A DNA stretch of 64,000 nt from Ilyomonas sp964249755. GTDB taxonomy: Bacteria; Bacteroidota; Bacteroidia; Chitinophagales; Chitinophagaceae. A model generated the notes under the pieces. The model was not told the DNA's origin, ran no database searches, and was given only the letters and a program-made list of their open reading frames with translations. The position numbers were made by a program, and so were the translations under genes. Numbering within the stretch: the stretch's first letter is position 1; each line of letters starts with the position of its first letter. The stretch spans positions 868,001 through 932,000 of the forward strand of contig CAXUDB010000002.1 of NCBI GenBank assembly GCA_964249755.1. The letters are read 5' to 3'. This document shows, one piece after another, positions 48,082 through 56,901 of this stretch.

Positions 48082-48390
48082 TTAAAAATGGTCAATAAAA
48101 TTCAAAGTTCCCTGAACGACAGGCGGCGGATGCTGAATACATTTTTCGATTTGCTGATACACTTTTTGCCATCTTTCTTTTTCCTCTGCCTTGCCTTCTA
48201 CAATGTGCCATTGTACCGTTTTGCCGTTCCTCTTTTCCTCTACCAGCGGGCGATTGTTTTGTATCACAATGGTTGAGTCTGTTCCGGCTATGCTTAGCCT
48301 AAAGCGTTCAGATTGTTTGGAGCGGTAAATACGCTCCGCTGTAAACGTTAGTAACAGTCCATCTACCTCCGCTTTAAAAGAAAACTTCAC
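48082..48390 (-). CDS. Hypothetical protein
   Basis: A 102-residue soluble protein with beta-rich N-terminus (KFSFKAEVDGLLLTFTAERI) and a helical, charged C-terminal half (EEKERWQKVYQQIEKCIQHP). There is no signal or known domain. It precedes the PAP2 gene by 23 bp on the same strand and is probably co-transcribed. The function is unknown. Confidence 0.6.
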   Translation of the reverse strand: MKFSFKAEVDGLLLTFTAERIYRSKQSERFRLSIAGTDSTIVIQNNRPLVEEKRNGKTVQWHIVEGKAEEKERWQKVYQQIEKCIQHPPPVVQGTLNFIDHF

Positions 48391-48625
48391 GGGGTAAAAG
48401 TAAGGCGTAGGAAAAATAGATAATCGGGTAAGGGAAAGAAGATATTTATTTAAATCATTTCAGAATAGAAGAATCTCAAGTTATGATACTTTTATCGGCT
48501 TGAGTATTGCCAAATGTGGGATTTTAGAACGCTACCGCTTAATAAGATCATAAATGTTGATTTACTTCCTTCTGCCTAATAGTAGTACATAAGCCACGAT
48601 TTTGGCTATGCTTGTTATCAGTTTT

Positions 48626-48982
48626 TTACTCTTTCAAAGTGGTTGCCCATTGCAATTGTCCATCTGTTTCCCTACAAATTTCAACTCCACCCATTCCATA
48701 GTCATAACCTAAACAATAGTTAACTTGCTTGCCTTTAATAAATTCTACAAGTTCAGATGAGATGTTAAGCATTTTAATAAAAATGTCTTTTGTCTCATAT
48801 AGTTCTGTCAATGCTCTTTGCTTTGTCAAACTTTGCAAGTCATTGCAACGTGTCCAGCCGGTTACAAAAAAATGTGTCTTGTCTTTAGAGCTGAACGTTA
48901 GCTCTCCAACTCTGAATGGATGCCCGACCGTTAGTAAAATAATAGCGTTCTTAACTCTATGTCTTAGTTCTTCTTCGTCCAT
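48626..48982 (-). CDS. Hypothetical protein (operon tail gene)
   Basis: A 118-residue soluble protein (VKNAIILLTVGHPFRVGELT, FVTGWTRCNDLQSLTKQRAL). Not recognised. It starts 2 bp after the stop of the gene at 48985, so they are translationally coupled and may form a small two-gene cassette at the end of the biosynthetic operon. AT content is higher than in the operon genes, hinting at a separate origin. Confidence 0.55.
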   Translation of the reverse strand: MDEEELRHRVKNAIILLTVGHPFRVGELTFSSKDKTHFFVTGWTRCNDLQSLTKQRALTELYETKDIFIKMLNISSELVEFIKGKQVNYCLGYDYGMGGVEICRETDGQLQWATTLKE

Positions 48983-48984
48983 TG

Positions 48985-49224
48985 CTAGTATATAATTTCT
49001 GTATCTAACAATAGTAAAGATTGATGCATGCCGTCGTCAATCAAATTTCCTTTAACAGTAATTTCGTTTATGTTGGATAGTAATTTTTCGTCAGACTTAT
49101 TCTTGAAGAAAGCTGTAATGTTTCTATTCACTCCGACATATTCAATTTTTGTACAGAGGTAATTATGTCCACCGTCGACACCCGTTGATAATATCGTGAA
49201 ATTTGTCAGTTTAAGTGTCGTCAT
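48985..49224 (-). CDS. Small hypothetical protein
   Basis: A 79-residue protein from ATG 49224 (MTTLKLTNFTILSTGVDGGH), beta-rich with VKGNLIDDGMHQSLLLLDTE. The frame continues up to 49272 but that start would overlap the MBOAT gene. It pairs with the gene at 48626. The function is unknown. Confidence 0.55.
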   Translation of the reverse strand: MTTLKLTNFTILSTGVDGGHNYLCTKIEYVGVNRNITAFFKNKSDEKLLSNINEITVKGNLIDDGMHQSLLLLDTEIIY

Positions 49225-49240
49225 AAAGTGACTGCTAACA

Positions 49241-50662
49241 TTAAAACTGGAAGTAGATAAACTGCCCGCCATTGAACACGCCGGTCAGCAATAAAATAAG
49301 CAGAAGCATAATGTAGCCCGTATACCTAATCGCTACATTTTTATTTCGTATGATGCTGAAATCCGGCTTGTATTCCTGCGTAAATTCAACCACCATTAAT
49401 AACGCCCAGGCAAACAACACATAACCAAACGAGGTGGGCGGTGTGCCTTTAAAGAAGCCGCCGCCTCCCTTAAAACTAAACATGGTTTTTACAATCTCCC
49501 AGGCCTGCCGGATATTATAAGCCCGAAAAAAAACACCCATGATCATAAAAATACTGATGGTAAATACATACTTCGCAATCTGTTTAAAGGGACCTAAAAG
49601 TTTCTGTATTTTATATAAAACCGGCGCTAAGGCTTGTTCTGAAGCAATCACAATTCCGTTGAGCAAACCCCAAACAACATATGTCCAGCTTGCACCATGC
49701 CACAACCCACTGATGGCAAAAACAATTAGCATATTGCGGATGGTCATTAATATGCCTTTGCGGCTGCCGCCGAGGGGGAAATACAGGTAATCTCTAAACC
49801 AGGAAGTAAGTGAAATATGCCATCGCTGCCAAACTTCCTGTACACTCTTAGCGCAAAAGGGCCGGCGAAAATTTGTCATGAGCTGAAAGCCCATCACTTT
49901 GGCAGCGCCAATAGCAATATCGGAATAGCCGGAGAAGTCGCAATAGATTTCAAAGATAAATAGGAACGTAGCAAACCACAACGTCATCCAGCTATGGTGC
50001 GTGTGGTTGTTATAAACAGCATCTACATACAAGCCAAGCCGGTTGGCTACCACCAGCTTTTTTACAAACCCCCATAGCATGATTCGCAAACCATCCACCA
50101 CACGTTCGTAATCAAATGTCTTTGGCTCATGAAACTGGTGGAGAATGTTTTGCGGTCGCTCTATCGGTCCGGCTACTAACTGCGGGTAAAACATTACATA
50201 CAGCGCATAAATACCAAAATGCCGCTCCGGTTTTTGATGACCGCGATACACCTCAATGGTATAGCTCATTGCCTGAAACGTATGAAACGAAAGACCGACC
50301 GGCAACAAAATACTTAAGTAAGGAACCGGGTTGGTGGTATGGAAAATGCCAAGGCTTTGAGATAAAATGTCGTTTAAAAAATTGAAGTATTTAAAGAAGC
50401 AGAGAATGCCGATATTGGCAGTTAAACTGCACACCAGCCAGAACTTTCGCTGCCTGCCTTCCGATTGATAAATAAAAATGCCTGCTGTGTAATCTATAAC
50501 AATGGTAAATAGCAGAATGAAAATATAGATCAGCAGGAAGTACATGTAAAAGTAGCAACTGGCTGCCAGCAACAGCAACCACCTGTACTTGTGCGGTATC
50601 GCAAAGAATAAAGTAGTAACGACAACAAAAAAATAAACGAAGTCGAGTGAATTAAAAATCAT
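49241..50662 (-). CDS. MBOAT family O-acyltransferase
   Basis: A 473-residue membrane protein with about ten helices, AlgI/DltB-like. The core motif is RRPFCAKSVQEVWQRWHISL, with TSWFRDYLYFPLGGSRKG following, and ISGLWHGASWTYVVWGLLNG contains the invariant catalytic His. MBOATs transfer acyl groups to polysaccharides, lipids or proteins at the membrane. It ends the block of five biosynthetic genes above it, suggesting that the acyl product of that block is its donor (inference). Distance to the CCR-like gene is 47 bp. Confidence 0.93.
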   Translation of the reverse strand: MIFNSLDFVYFFVVVTTLFFAIPHKYRWLLLLAASCYFYMYFLLIYIFILLFTIVIDYTAGIFIYQSEGRQRKFWLVCSLTANIGILCFFKYFNFLNDILSQSLGIFHTTNPVPYLSILLPVGLSFHTFQAMSYTIEVYRGHQKPERHFGIYALYVMFYPQLVAGPIERPQNILHQFHEPKTFDYERVVDGLRIMLWGFVKKLVVANRLGLYVDAVYNNHTHHSWMTLWFATFLFIFEIYCDFSGYSDIAIGAAKVMGFQLMTNFRRPFCAKSVQEVWQRWHISLTSWFRDYLYFPLGGSRKGILMTIRNMLIVFAISGLWHGASWTYVVWGLLNGIVIASEQALAPVLYKIQKLLGPFKQIAKYVFTISIFMIMGVFFRAYNIRQAWEIVKTMFSFKGGGGFFKGTPPTSFGYVLFAWALLMVVEFTQEYKPDFSIIRNKNVAIRYTGYIMLLLILLLTGVFNGGQFIYFQF

Positions 50663-50709
50663 TCAGCAGTGAGTTCCGGTATATGTGCTTACAGTAAATT
50701 TATCTTCAA

Positions 50710-51924
50710 TTAAGATAGTCCAATCTTAATTGCAGTATTACCCCTTTGCATGTTATCGTGGAGACATTGCAATGCCTCGGGTAACTTAGTGAAGGTTTCC
50801 ACGCGATCTAAAACCGGTGTTATTTTTTTGTCCATAATTAATTGGTTAAACTCAATACATTCCGATAGCTCCGCGAAATGAGAACCCTGAATACGTTTGC
50901 GCTGCAGCCATAAAAGTCGCAAATCAAACGAGCCTATATAGCCCGTTGTGCCGGCGCAGGTTACTACCATCCCATCCTTGTCGCAAACAAAAAGAGAAGT
51001 TGGCATTGTTTGCTGACCCGGATGTTCTAACACAATGCGTGGTGACTTGCCGCCGGTAAGTGTGAGCAATTGTTTTTTAAACTCTTTTGCGCTCGCATTC
51101 CAAGCGGCATATTTTGTATTGTCGTTCAATATATCATTGGTAAGTTCGCCCCAATGAGAGAAATTGTTTCTATTGATAACGGCTGCTCCCAATGATTCGC
51201 AATATTTTTTTCTTTCTTCAGAATTTACGACAGCAACGGGAATACCGCCACCCATCAGAGTAAGCTGAATACCCATGGAGCCAAGCCCGCCGGCGCCGCC
51301 CCATATCAGCACTACATCACCGGGCTTTACAGTATGGGGTTCATATTTATATAACATGCGGTAAGCGGTGACGCCGGATAGCATATAGACCGCAGATTCT
51401 TCCCAACTTAAATGTTTGGGTTTTGGTATGCATTGAGAATGTTTTGCCTTACAAAACTGCGCGTACGAACCCCAGTTCGTTTCATATCCCCAGGCTCGTG
51501 CGCTGGGCGCAAATACGCCATCTCCACCTTTTTTTATCCAATCATCTTCCGGATCAACAAAGCCGGCATGAACGACTACTTCATCGCCTACAGCAACGCT
51601 GGTCACCTTACTGCCAATTTTGTATACGATGCCGCTGCAATCGCTGCCGGGAATCTGAAAATCTTCCGTAGAATCTTTCCGCAGTTTCATCAATTGAATT
51701 ACGTCTATCGGGTAGCCTAAGGCCGACCAAACCGAGTTGTAATTTAAGCCGGCAGCCATTACTGCCACCAGCACTTCATCCGGCCCTACTTCGGGCACTT
51801 TAATTTCTTCTACAACGTAAGCCTCGTTGGGCTTGCCATAACGGTGCTGGCGCACCACATGCGCATACATATATTCAGGAACAGTGCCGGTTGGCGGCAG
51901 GTTTCCTATGTCAACAATTTTCAT
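50710..51924 (-). CDS. Crotonyl-CoA carboxylase/reductase-like enzyme
   Basis: A 404-residue MDR-superfamily protein. It shares with CCR: GLNYNSVWSALGYPIDVI, IPGSDCSGIVYKIGSKV, WGYETNWGSYAQFCKAK, KPGDVVLIWGGAGGLGSMGI (NADPH-binding), VLEHPGQQTMPTS, CAGTTGYIGSFDLRLLWLQR, and QGSHFAELSEC. The Asn of NYN and the His of GSHF correspond, from memory, to CO2-positioning residues of CCR. If carboxylating, it would make alkylmalonyl-CoA extender units; otherwise it reduces an enoyl-CoA. It sits between the acyl-AMP ligase and MBOAT genes. Confidence 0.85.
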   Translation of the reverse strand: MKIVDIGNLPPTGTVPEYMYAHVVRQHRYGKPNEAYVVEEIKVPEVGPDEVLVAVMAAGLNYNSVWSALGYPIDVIQLMKLRKDSTEDFQIPGSDCSGIVYKIGSKVTSVAVGDEVVVHAGFVDPEDDWIKKGGDGVFAPSARAWGYETNWGSYAQFCKAKHSQCIPKPKHLSWEESAVYMLSGVTAYRMLYKYEPHTVKPGDVVLIWGGAGGLGSMGIQLTLMGGGIPVAVVNSEERKKYCESLGAAVINRNNFSHWGELTNDILNDNTKYAAWNASAKEFKKQLLTLTGGKSPRIVLEHPGQQTMPTSLFVCDKDGMVVTCAGTTGYIGSFDLRLLWLQRKRIQGSHFAELSECIEFNQLIMDKKITPVLDRVETFTKLPEALQCLHDNMQRGNTAIKIGLS

Positions 51925-52009
51925 ACAGCAGGGATATTTGAATGAATAATAAAAGAAATAGTTATGGTTATAGTGATATAAGAAATACGCGCAAAGTGCT
52001 CTGTTTCCT

Positions 52010-53563
52010 TTATCCTTTGATGTTTCTCTCTTCGGCTACCCAAAACGGTTCGCGAAGAATGCGGCGCAGCACTTTGCCCGTCTGGTTGCGGGGCAATTCC
52101 TTCGCAATATGCAAGTGCTTCGGTATTTTGTTCCGGGATATCTTTCCTTCGCTCCATGTGCGCAATTCTTCCAGCGATAATTCATCTTCTGTTCGTGGCA
52201 CTACAACTGCACACACCGCCTCTCCGGCAACCTCATCGGGAATGCCGATGACGGCAATCTCTTTTACGGCAGGATGTTGTAGTAAAATAGTTTCTACTTC
52301 GGCAGGATAAATATTGAATCCTTTCGATACAATCATGTCGTTCTTTCTGTCTACAAGATATAAATAGCCATCGTTGTCTAAGTAGCCCACATCACCTGTA
52401 ATAAACCAACCATCCGGTGTAAACACGCGCGCTGTTTCTTCTGCTTTGTTCCAGTAACCCATCGCCACGTTGTCTCCTTTCAGCCAAACTTCGCCGGGCT
52501 CATTTACGCTGGCTTCAGTTCCATCGTCCTTCACGGTTTTTAGTAAGATGCCGGCAGCCGGCTTGCCTGCCGATTTCATTATCGGATGGGTTGAAACATC
52601 GCCGCTTTGCAAAAGCCTGCGATGATCATCAAACCGCAGGTAAGAAGAGATGCCCGAGGTTTCAGTTAGTCCGTATGCCTGAGTAAAATCGCATTGAAAC
52701 AACTGGTTAATTTTCTGCAGCACATCCGGCGCGATAGGAGAGCCGCCATACTGAACATGCTTCAAAGAACTAAAGTCCATTGTATCAATGCCGGGCACGC
52801 CCAGCATCATCCGCATCATAATTGGGATCAGCAAAGTGTGCGTTATCTTATACTGTTGCAAAGCGGCGCAAACGCCGGTCGGATCGAACATTTGTAAAAA
52901 GAAAGCAGTAGCACCAGCGTGTATTGTAGCGAAGAAAATTCCGAAACCGAAGATAGAAAACAGCGGTCCGCAAATGAGCACTCTTGCATCGGGCCCGCTG
53001 GAGGGCGTTTCCGCCATGCTGATGTCGTAGCAGGTATAAATATTTTTATGCGTCAGCAACACACCTTTCGGTTTTCCGGTAGTGCCGGAGGTGTAGAGAA
53101 TGGTGCATAAATCTTCGGGTAAAATAGCTGTGTCTGCTGTGTAGGAATCGAAACCGCTGATGAGTGTATGAATGGTTTGCACTTCTACCAGGGATACTTC
53201 ACCGGAAAGGCTGGCATATTTTACAAGAGGTGCGAACGCGGGTCCGAAAAACAGGTGTTTAGCTTCGGTATCCTTCATAATATACCGTACCTCGTCAGGC
53301 GTTGCCCGCCAGTTTATGGATACAGGAATAATACCGGCAATCATCGCCCCAGAAATTAAGTTTACCACCTGCGCGTTGTTGAAATCTAAGATCGCAATGC
53401 GCTCACCGCGCTGTATACCGAGCGAAAGGAGATAAGCTGCAGCTCCGGTTGCCTGTTGATAATAGGTTTCGTAAGAGACTTCTTCATTATTGTAAACATA
53501 AGCGATACGCGATGGATGCGTGGCAGCTCGATAGCGCAGCATCTGGGGAATGGTGAACGTCAT
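52010..53563 (-). CDS. Class I acyl-adenylate-forming ligase (fatty-acyl-CoA or -ACP)
   Basis: A 517-residue ANL-superfamily enzyme. LYTSGTTGKPKGVLLTHKN is the P-loop, QAYGLTETSG the A5 motif, WFITGDVGYLDNDGYLYLVD with RKNDMIVSKGFNIYPAEVE the A7-A8 hinge, and RNQTGKVLRR carries the catalytic Lys. It activates a carboxylic acid to its AMP ester and thioester, giving a starter or product unit for the adjacent ketosynthases. No FAAL-specific insertion was recognised. It starts 157 bp after the SDR stop, the largest gap in the operon. Confidence 0.92.
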   Translation of the reverse strand: MTFTIPQMLRYRAATHPSRIAYVYNNEEVSYETYYQQATGAAAYLLSLGIQRGERIAILDFNNAQVVNLISGAMIAGIIPVSINWRATPDEVRYIMKDTEAKHLFFGPAFAPLVKYASLSGEVSLVEVQTIHTLISGFDSYTADTAILPEDLCTILYTSGTTGKPKGVLLTHKNIYTCYDISMAETPSSGPDARVLICGPLFSIFGFGIFFATIHAGATAFFLQMFDPTGVCAALQQYKITHTLLIPIMMRMMLGVPGIDTMDFSSLKHVQYGGSPIAPDVLQKINQLFQCDFTQAYGLTETSGISSYLRFDDHRRLLQSGDVSTHPIMKSAGKPAAGILLKTVKDDGTEASVNEPGEVWLKGDNVAMGYWNKAEETARVFTPDGWFITGDVGYLDNDGYLYLVDRKNDMIVSKGFNIYPAEVETILLQHPAVKEIAVIGIPDEVAGEAVCAVVVPRTEDELSLEELRTWSEGKISRNKIPKHLHIAKELPRNQTGKVLRRILREPFWVAEERNIKG

Positions 53564-53720
53564 AAGCTTTGCAGTTGTGGGCTAAAAGACGTTTGCAGCG
53601 TGAGTTTAGCCGGTTTTAATTTGTTTTGATTAATCCACTGTTGAAAAAGGATTTAAAAATAAAACCTTTGTGTGTTTTGTACAAAAAATTATTTGCAGTA
53701 CTTTTTTTCCAAGCTCGTTC

Positions 53721-54473
53721 TTACAGGTTCCAGGCTAATTGCGCGCCACCACAAACCGGCAGCGTGATGCCGGTAATGTATGCCGCAAGCGGAGACGCTA
53801 AAAAAACGATAGCTGCAGCCACTTCCTCTGGCTTGCCGGCGCGCCTCACCACATTAGCTAAGCCTAACTTGGCCCGTAGTTCATCGGGATATTTTTTGAT
53901 CACACTTGGCGTTTCTATAAATCCCGGGGCAATGCTGTTGGCAGTGATGCCGTACTTGCCTTCTTCTACGGCGGTATTGCGCATCAGCGATTCCAGCGCA
54001 GCCTTTTGCATGTTATACAAAGATTGGCCGCCAATGCCCGTGTGAGCCGAAAAAGAGCTGATGCCAATCCATCTTCCAAAACCTTCACCCCGTTGAAATA
54101 AAATAGTCTTTTCGAGTATGGCAAGCACAGGCTTTATGTTCTCAGTTATCTTAGATTCTAATGATTGATTCGTGGTATTGATGACTCTCTTCTTTTCGGC
54201 GGGTAACTGAAAATTAATCACCACAATGTGAGGATATCCAAAATGGTCCAGCTTGGCCGTCAGTTCTTCTCCTGCGTTTTCTTTTGCCAGATTGGTACAC
54301 CAGAACTGGTGATGGCTACCAGCAAGGTTTTGCCGCAACTGCTTCAGATTATCTTCATTACTGGCTACCGCAATAATTGTTGCTCCTGCTTCAGCCATTG
54401 CACTACAGGTAGCATGACCAATGCCAGCACCGGCGCCCAATATCAAAGCCGTTTTATTTTGCAGGACACTCAT
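53721..54473 (-). CDS. SDR family oxidoreductase
   Basis: A 250-residue classical short-chain dehydrogenase. ALILGAGAGIGHATCSAMAE is the GxxxGxG motif; GISSFSAHTGIGGQSLYNMQ with KAAL supplies catalytic Ser, Tyr (here LYNMQK, YxxxK with N-M-Q between) and Lys. IAPGFIETP and the C-terminal YITGITLPVCGGAQL are typical of FabG-like members. It probably reduces the beta-keto product of the KAS III enzymes. It starts 3 bp after the second KAS III stop. Confidence 0.9.
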   Translation of the reverse strand: MSVLQNKTALILGAGAGIGHATCSAMAEAGATIIAVASNEDNLKQLRQNLAGSHHQFWCTNLAKENAGEELTAKLDHFGYPHIVVINFQLPAEKKRVINTTNQSLESKITENIKPVLAILEKTILFQRGEGFGRWIGISSFSAHTGIGGQSLYNMQKAALESLMRNTAVEEGKYGITANSIAPGFIETPSVIKKYPDELRAKLGLANVVRRAGKPEEVAAAIVFLASPLAAYITGITLPVCGGAQLAWNL

Positions 54474-54476
54474 ATT

Positions 54477-55505
54477 TTATATTGATGAATGAGCCGGAAC
54501 TTTATACAACGCTGCCCCACCTGTATAGCCTGCACCGGCAGCCGTAAGCAGAACCAGCGACCCGGGCTTTAATTTGCCGGTTTCATAAGCCTGGTTTAAT
54601 GTAATGGGCACTGTGCCTGCAATGCAGTTGCCAACACGGTCAATCGAAACTTCCATTTTGTGCAGCGGCAAGCCCAGCATGGCGGCGGCTTTTTTCATGA
54701 TGTAATGGTTTGCTTGGTGAGGGATAAAAACATCAATATCGTCAACCGAAATGCCGTTCCGTTCGCAGATTTCTTTTGCCAGGTCAGCCATCTTCCAGGC
54801 GGCTTGTTCTGCCATTTGCTTACCGCTAATGTACATGACCGTGCCATGCAGGTTGTCGTCTATGGTTTGATGCGACGTTGGTATGGCACTGCCACCGGCA
54901 GGTACACGAAAGTCTTTAGCGCCGGAGCCATCGGCCCACAAATGGATGTCTAAAAAACCTTCATCGTTATCACAAGCTGTAAGCACGACTGCGCCCGCGC
55001 CATCACTGAAGATAGGAAGAAACACTTCGTCGTCGCGACACACCTGTCTCGACTTCATATCAGCCCCTATCACCAGTACATGTTGCATACCCGTTGCCAC
55101 CATGCGCATACCAATATCGAGAGCATATAAAAATCCACCGCACGCAGCGCCGGTATCACCCACCGGGCAGGTAGCGCCGAGCAAGTGTTGTACTCCGCAG
55201 GAGGCTGCAATGTTTACATAATCGGCGGTTTGTGTGCCTACAATAATCCGTTCAAGCTGAGCGGCGGTTATGCCTGCGCGTTCCAAAGCCTGCCTGCCCG
55301 CTTCTGCAGCAATATCGCTGGTAGCAATGTTGGCATCACCCCAATGTCTTTGTTTGATGCCGGTAACGGCTTCGTGCTTTTGGGGATCGAATGGAAAGGA
55401 TACTCTTTCTTTTAATTGTTCGTTGGTAATCGGCTCGCCGGGAAGACAGGCGCCGGTGCCAATGATTTTCACGCCCCACGGTCGCGGGCTATTGTTACTA
55501 TGCAT
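54477..55505 (-). CDS. Beta-ketoacyl-ACP synthase III (FabH-like), second of pair
   Basis: A 342-residue thiolase-fold condensing enzyme. The start is ATG 55505 (MHSNNSPRPWGVKIIGTG), 2 bp after the stop of the upstream KAS III; the longer frame overlaps that gene. Catalytic triad: Cys in GDTGAACGGFLYALDIG, His in FIPHQANHYIMKKAA, Asn in RVGNCIAGTVPI. It can condense an acyl thioester with malonyl-ACP or -CoA. Together with the neighbouring KAS III it implies two dedicated condensations or a heterodimer. Confidence 0.92.
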   Translation of the reverse strand: MHSNNSPRPWGVKIIGTGACLPGEPITNEQLKERVSFPFDPQKHEAVTGIKQRHWGDANIATSDIAAEAGRQALERAGITAAQLERIIVGTQTADYVNIAASCGVQHLLGATCPVGDTGAACGGFLYALDIGMRMVATGMQHVLVIGADMKSRQVCRDDEVFLPIFSDGAGAVVLTACDNDEGFLDIHLWADGSGAKDFRVPAGGSAIPTSHQTIDDNLHGTVMYISGKQMAEQAAWKMADLAKEICERNGISVDDIDVFIPHQANHYIMKKAAAMLGLPLHKMEVSIDRVGNCIAGTVPITLNQAYETGKLKPGSLVLLTAAGAGYTGGAALYKVPAHSSI

Positions 55506-55507
55506 GG

Positions 55508-56533
55508 TTAGTTCTTTAAAATAATGCCACCCCACGAAATACCGCCGCCCGCGGCAGCCAGCATCGCGGTTTCTCCTTCTTTCAGCAAGCCATCTTTGCG
55601 GGCATGGTGCAAGGCAAGCAGCAAACTTGCCGGTCCGCAGTTTGCGTACTCTTCAATGATGTTCACTGTTTTGGGGAGAGGAATGCCGGCTGCTTCGCTG
55701 ATCATCGCGATGCGTTTTTTCATTACCTGGTGAGGAATGAGACAATGAATATCGCCTCCGCTTAAGCCCGATGCTTCATACAAACGTTGCGGAATTTCAT
55801 CCCAGGCTTTGCTTAAAAATTCTTCGGAGCCTTCGTTGTAAGTGAGCGTATAATTATCGTTTTCCAAATCTTCACGGTTGGGCGGCAACGAGCCGTTCAC
55901 GCCCATGTAGCCGCACCACTCACCATTGGTATTCAGGTAAGCGGCAGCAATGCCTTTGCTGCTGTCATCGCAACGCGAAACTACAACCGCCGCACCGGCG
56001 TCGCCGCCTGCATATGTCATGTTACTGTTAGCCTTAATAATCTTTGAAGTGGTTTCGCCACAAGCAATCAACACATTCTTTGCACCGCTTTGTATTAATT
56101 GTGCTGCCAGCACCAGAGAAAAGATGTTGGAAGCACAACCCGATTTAATTTCAATTGCCGGTGTATTTAATCCCAACTTGCCGCCCACAAAGGCGCCCAT
56201 CGAGGTAGTGTAGCGCGGCGAAGTAATGGTAACAGCAATGAAGAAATCAATATCCTTTTTTTGCAACCCGCTGTCCTTAATGGCGGTTTCTGCAGCGGCT
56301 ATCATCAGGTCGGCAGAGGTTGGTTCATCTGATGACAGAGGATGCCCCGGCGTATGCACCCAGTACCGCTTGTTAAAACCCAGTTCATTCACGTAATATT
56401 CCGGGTTCATCTTGCGGGCAGTCATTTTCTCTTTCCAGTTTTCACCGAGCAAAAGAGTGTGTATCGTTTCGTTGGTAATCAATTTGCAACCTTCCGGAAA
56501 ACCCAAACCGGTTCCTGAGATGGTTACATTCAT
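55508..56533 (-). CDS. Beta-ketoacyl-ACP synthase III (FabH-like), first of pair
   Basis: A 341-residue condensing enzyme. The start is ATG 56533 (MNVTISGTGLGFPEGCKLIT); the open frame to 56620 adds no homology. Catalytic Cys in IEIKSGCASNIFSLVLAAQL, His in CLIPHQVMKKRIAM, Asn in EEYANCGPASLLLALH. It is divergent in sequence from the second copy, so the two likely have different acyl specificities. It is the first gene of the operon and its promoter must lie in the 56.5-56.9 kb gap. Confidence 0.92.
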   Translation of the reverse strand: MNVTISGTGLGFPEGCKLITNETIHTLLLGENWKEKMTARKMNPEYYVNELGFNKRYWVHTPGHPLSSDEPTSADLMIAAAETAIKDSGLQKKDIDFFIAVTITSPRYTTSMGAFVGGKLGLNTPAIEIKSGCASNIFSLVLAAQLIQSGAKNVLIACGETTSKIIKANSNMTYAGGDAGAAVVVSRCDDSSKGIAAAYLNTNGEWCGYMGVNGSLPPNREDLENDNYTLTYNEGSEEFLSKAWDEIPQRLYEASGLSGGDIHCLIPHQVMKKRIAMISEAAGIPLPKTVNIIEEYANCGPASLLLALHHARKDGLLKEGETAMLAAAGGGISWGGIILKN

Positions 56534-56901
56534 AAGATTCCTGATAATGAGTCCGCTCATACAAAAATGCAGTATTGTTGGTCTATAGATACTCTGGCAG
56601 AAAGCCCAATCGGATTGCAATTAAGTGAAATTCCTTCAATAAATTATTATGTTGCTTTCTCCTTACCTGGCAATGGGCTGCATAGACGCTTATGAAATTG
56701 CCTGTGGATTTATTTTCCTTCGTTCCCATCTTTTACAACTAAAGTGTATAAACAGCATTACAACTGGTGAAGAAACCGGTACACTTCAGACGGGTAAACG
56801 GTACAATTCGGTAATGAATTAAGCTGCGACTTATTGTTTCAGTTCGATAATTGAGAAGTCATAAGCGGTCACCCCATTTATAAAAATTAAATCTATTAAC
56901 G
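56534..56901. other. Divergent regulatory region (biosynthetic operon / fasciclin gene)
   Basis: 368 bp with no gene. It should contain the promoter of the minus-strand biosynthetic operon and that of the fasciclin gene. A pair of direct repeats (56777-56783 and 56799-56805) is annotated separately. There is no clean TAnnTTTG box. Confidence 0.4.
56777..56805 (+). promoter_or_regulatory. Paired direct repeats CGGTACA, 22-bp period; candidate LytTR-type site
   Basis: CGGTACA occurs at 56777 and 56799, start to start 22 bp. LytTR regulators bind two direct repeats about two helical turns apart. A LytTR regulator is encoded at 59101, downstream on the same strand. The match is by arrangement only; the true motif of this regulator is unknown. 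Confidence 0.3.

Noticed and set aside
48626..56533. OleABCD long-chain olefin cluster
   Set aside because: There are two KAS III and an acyl-AMP ligase, but no OleB-type hydrolase; the SDR is a classical 250-residue enzyme and not the extended OleD type.
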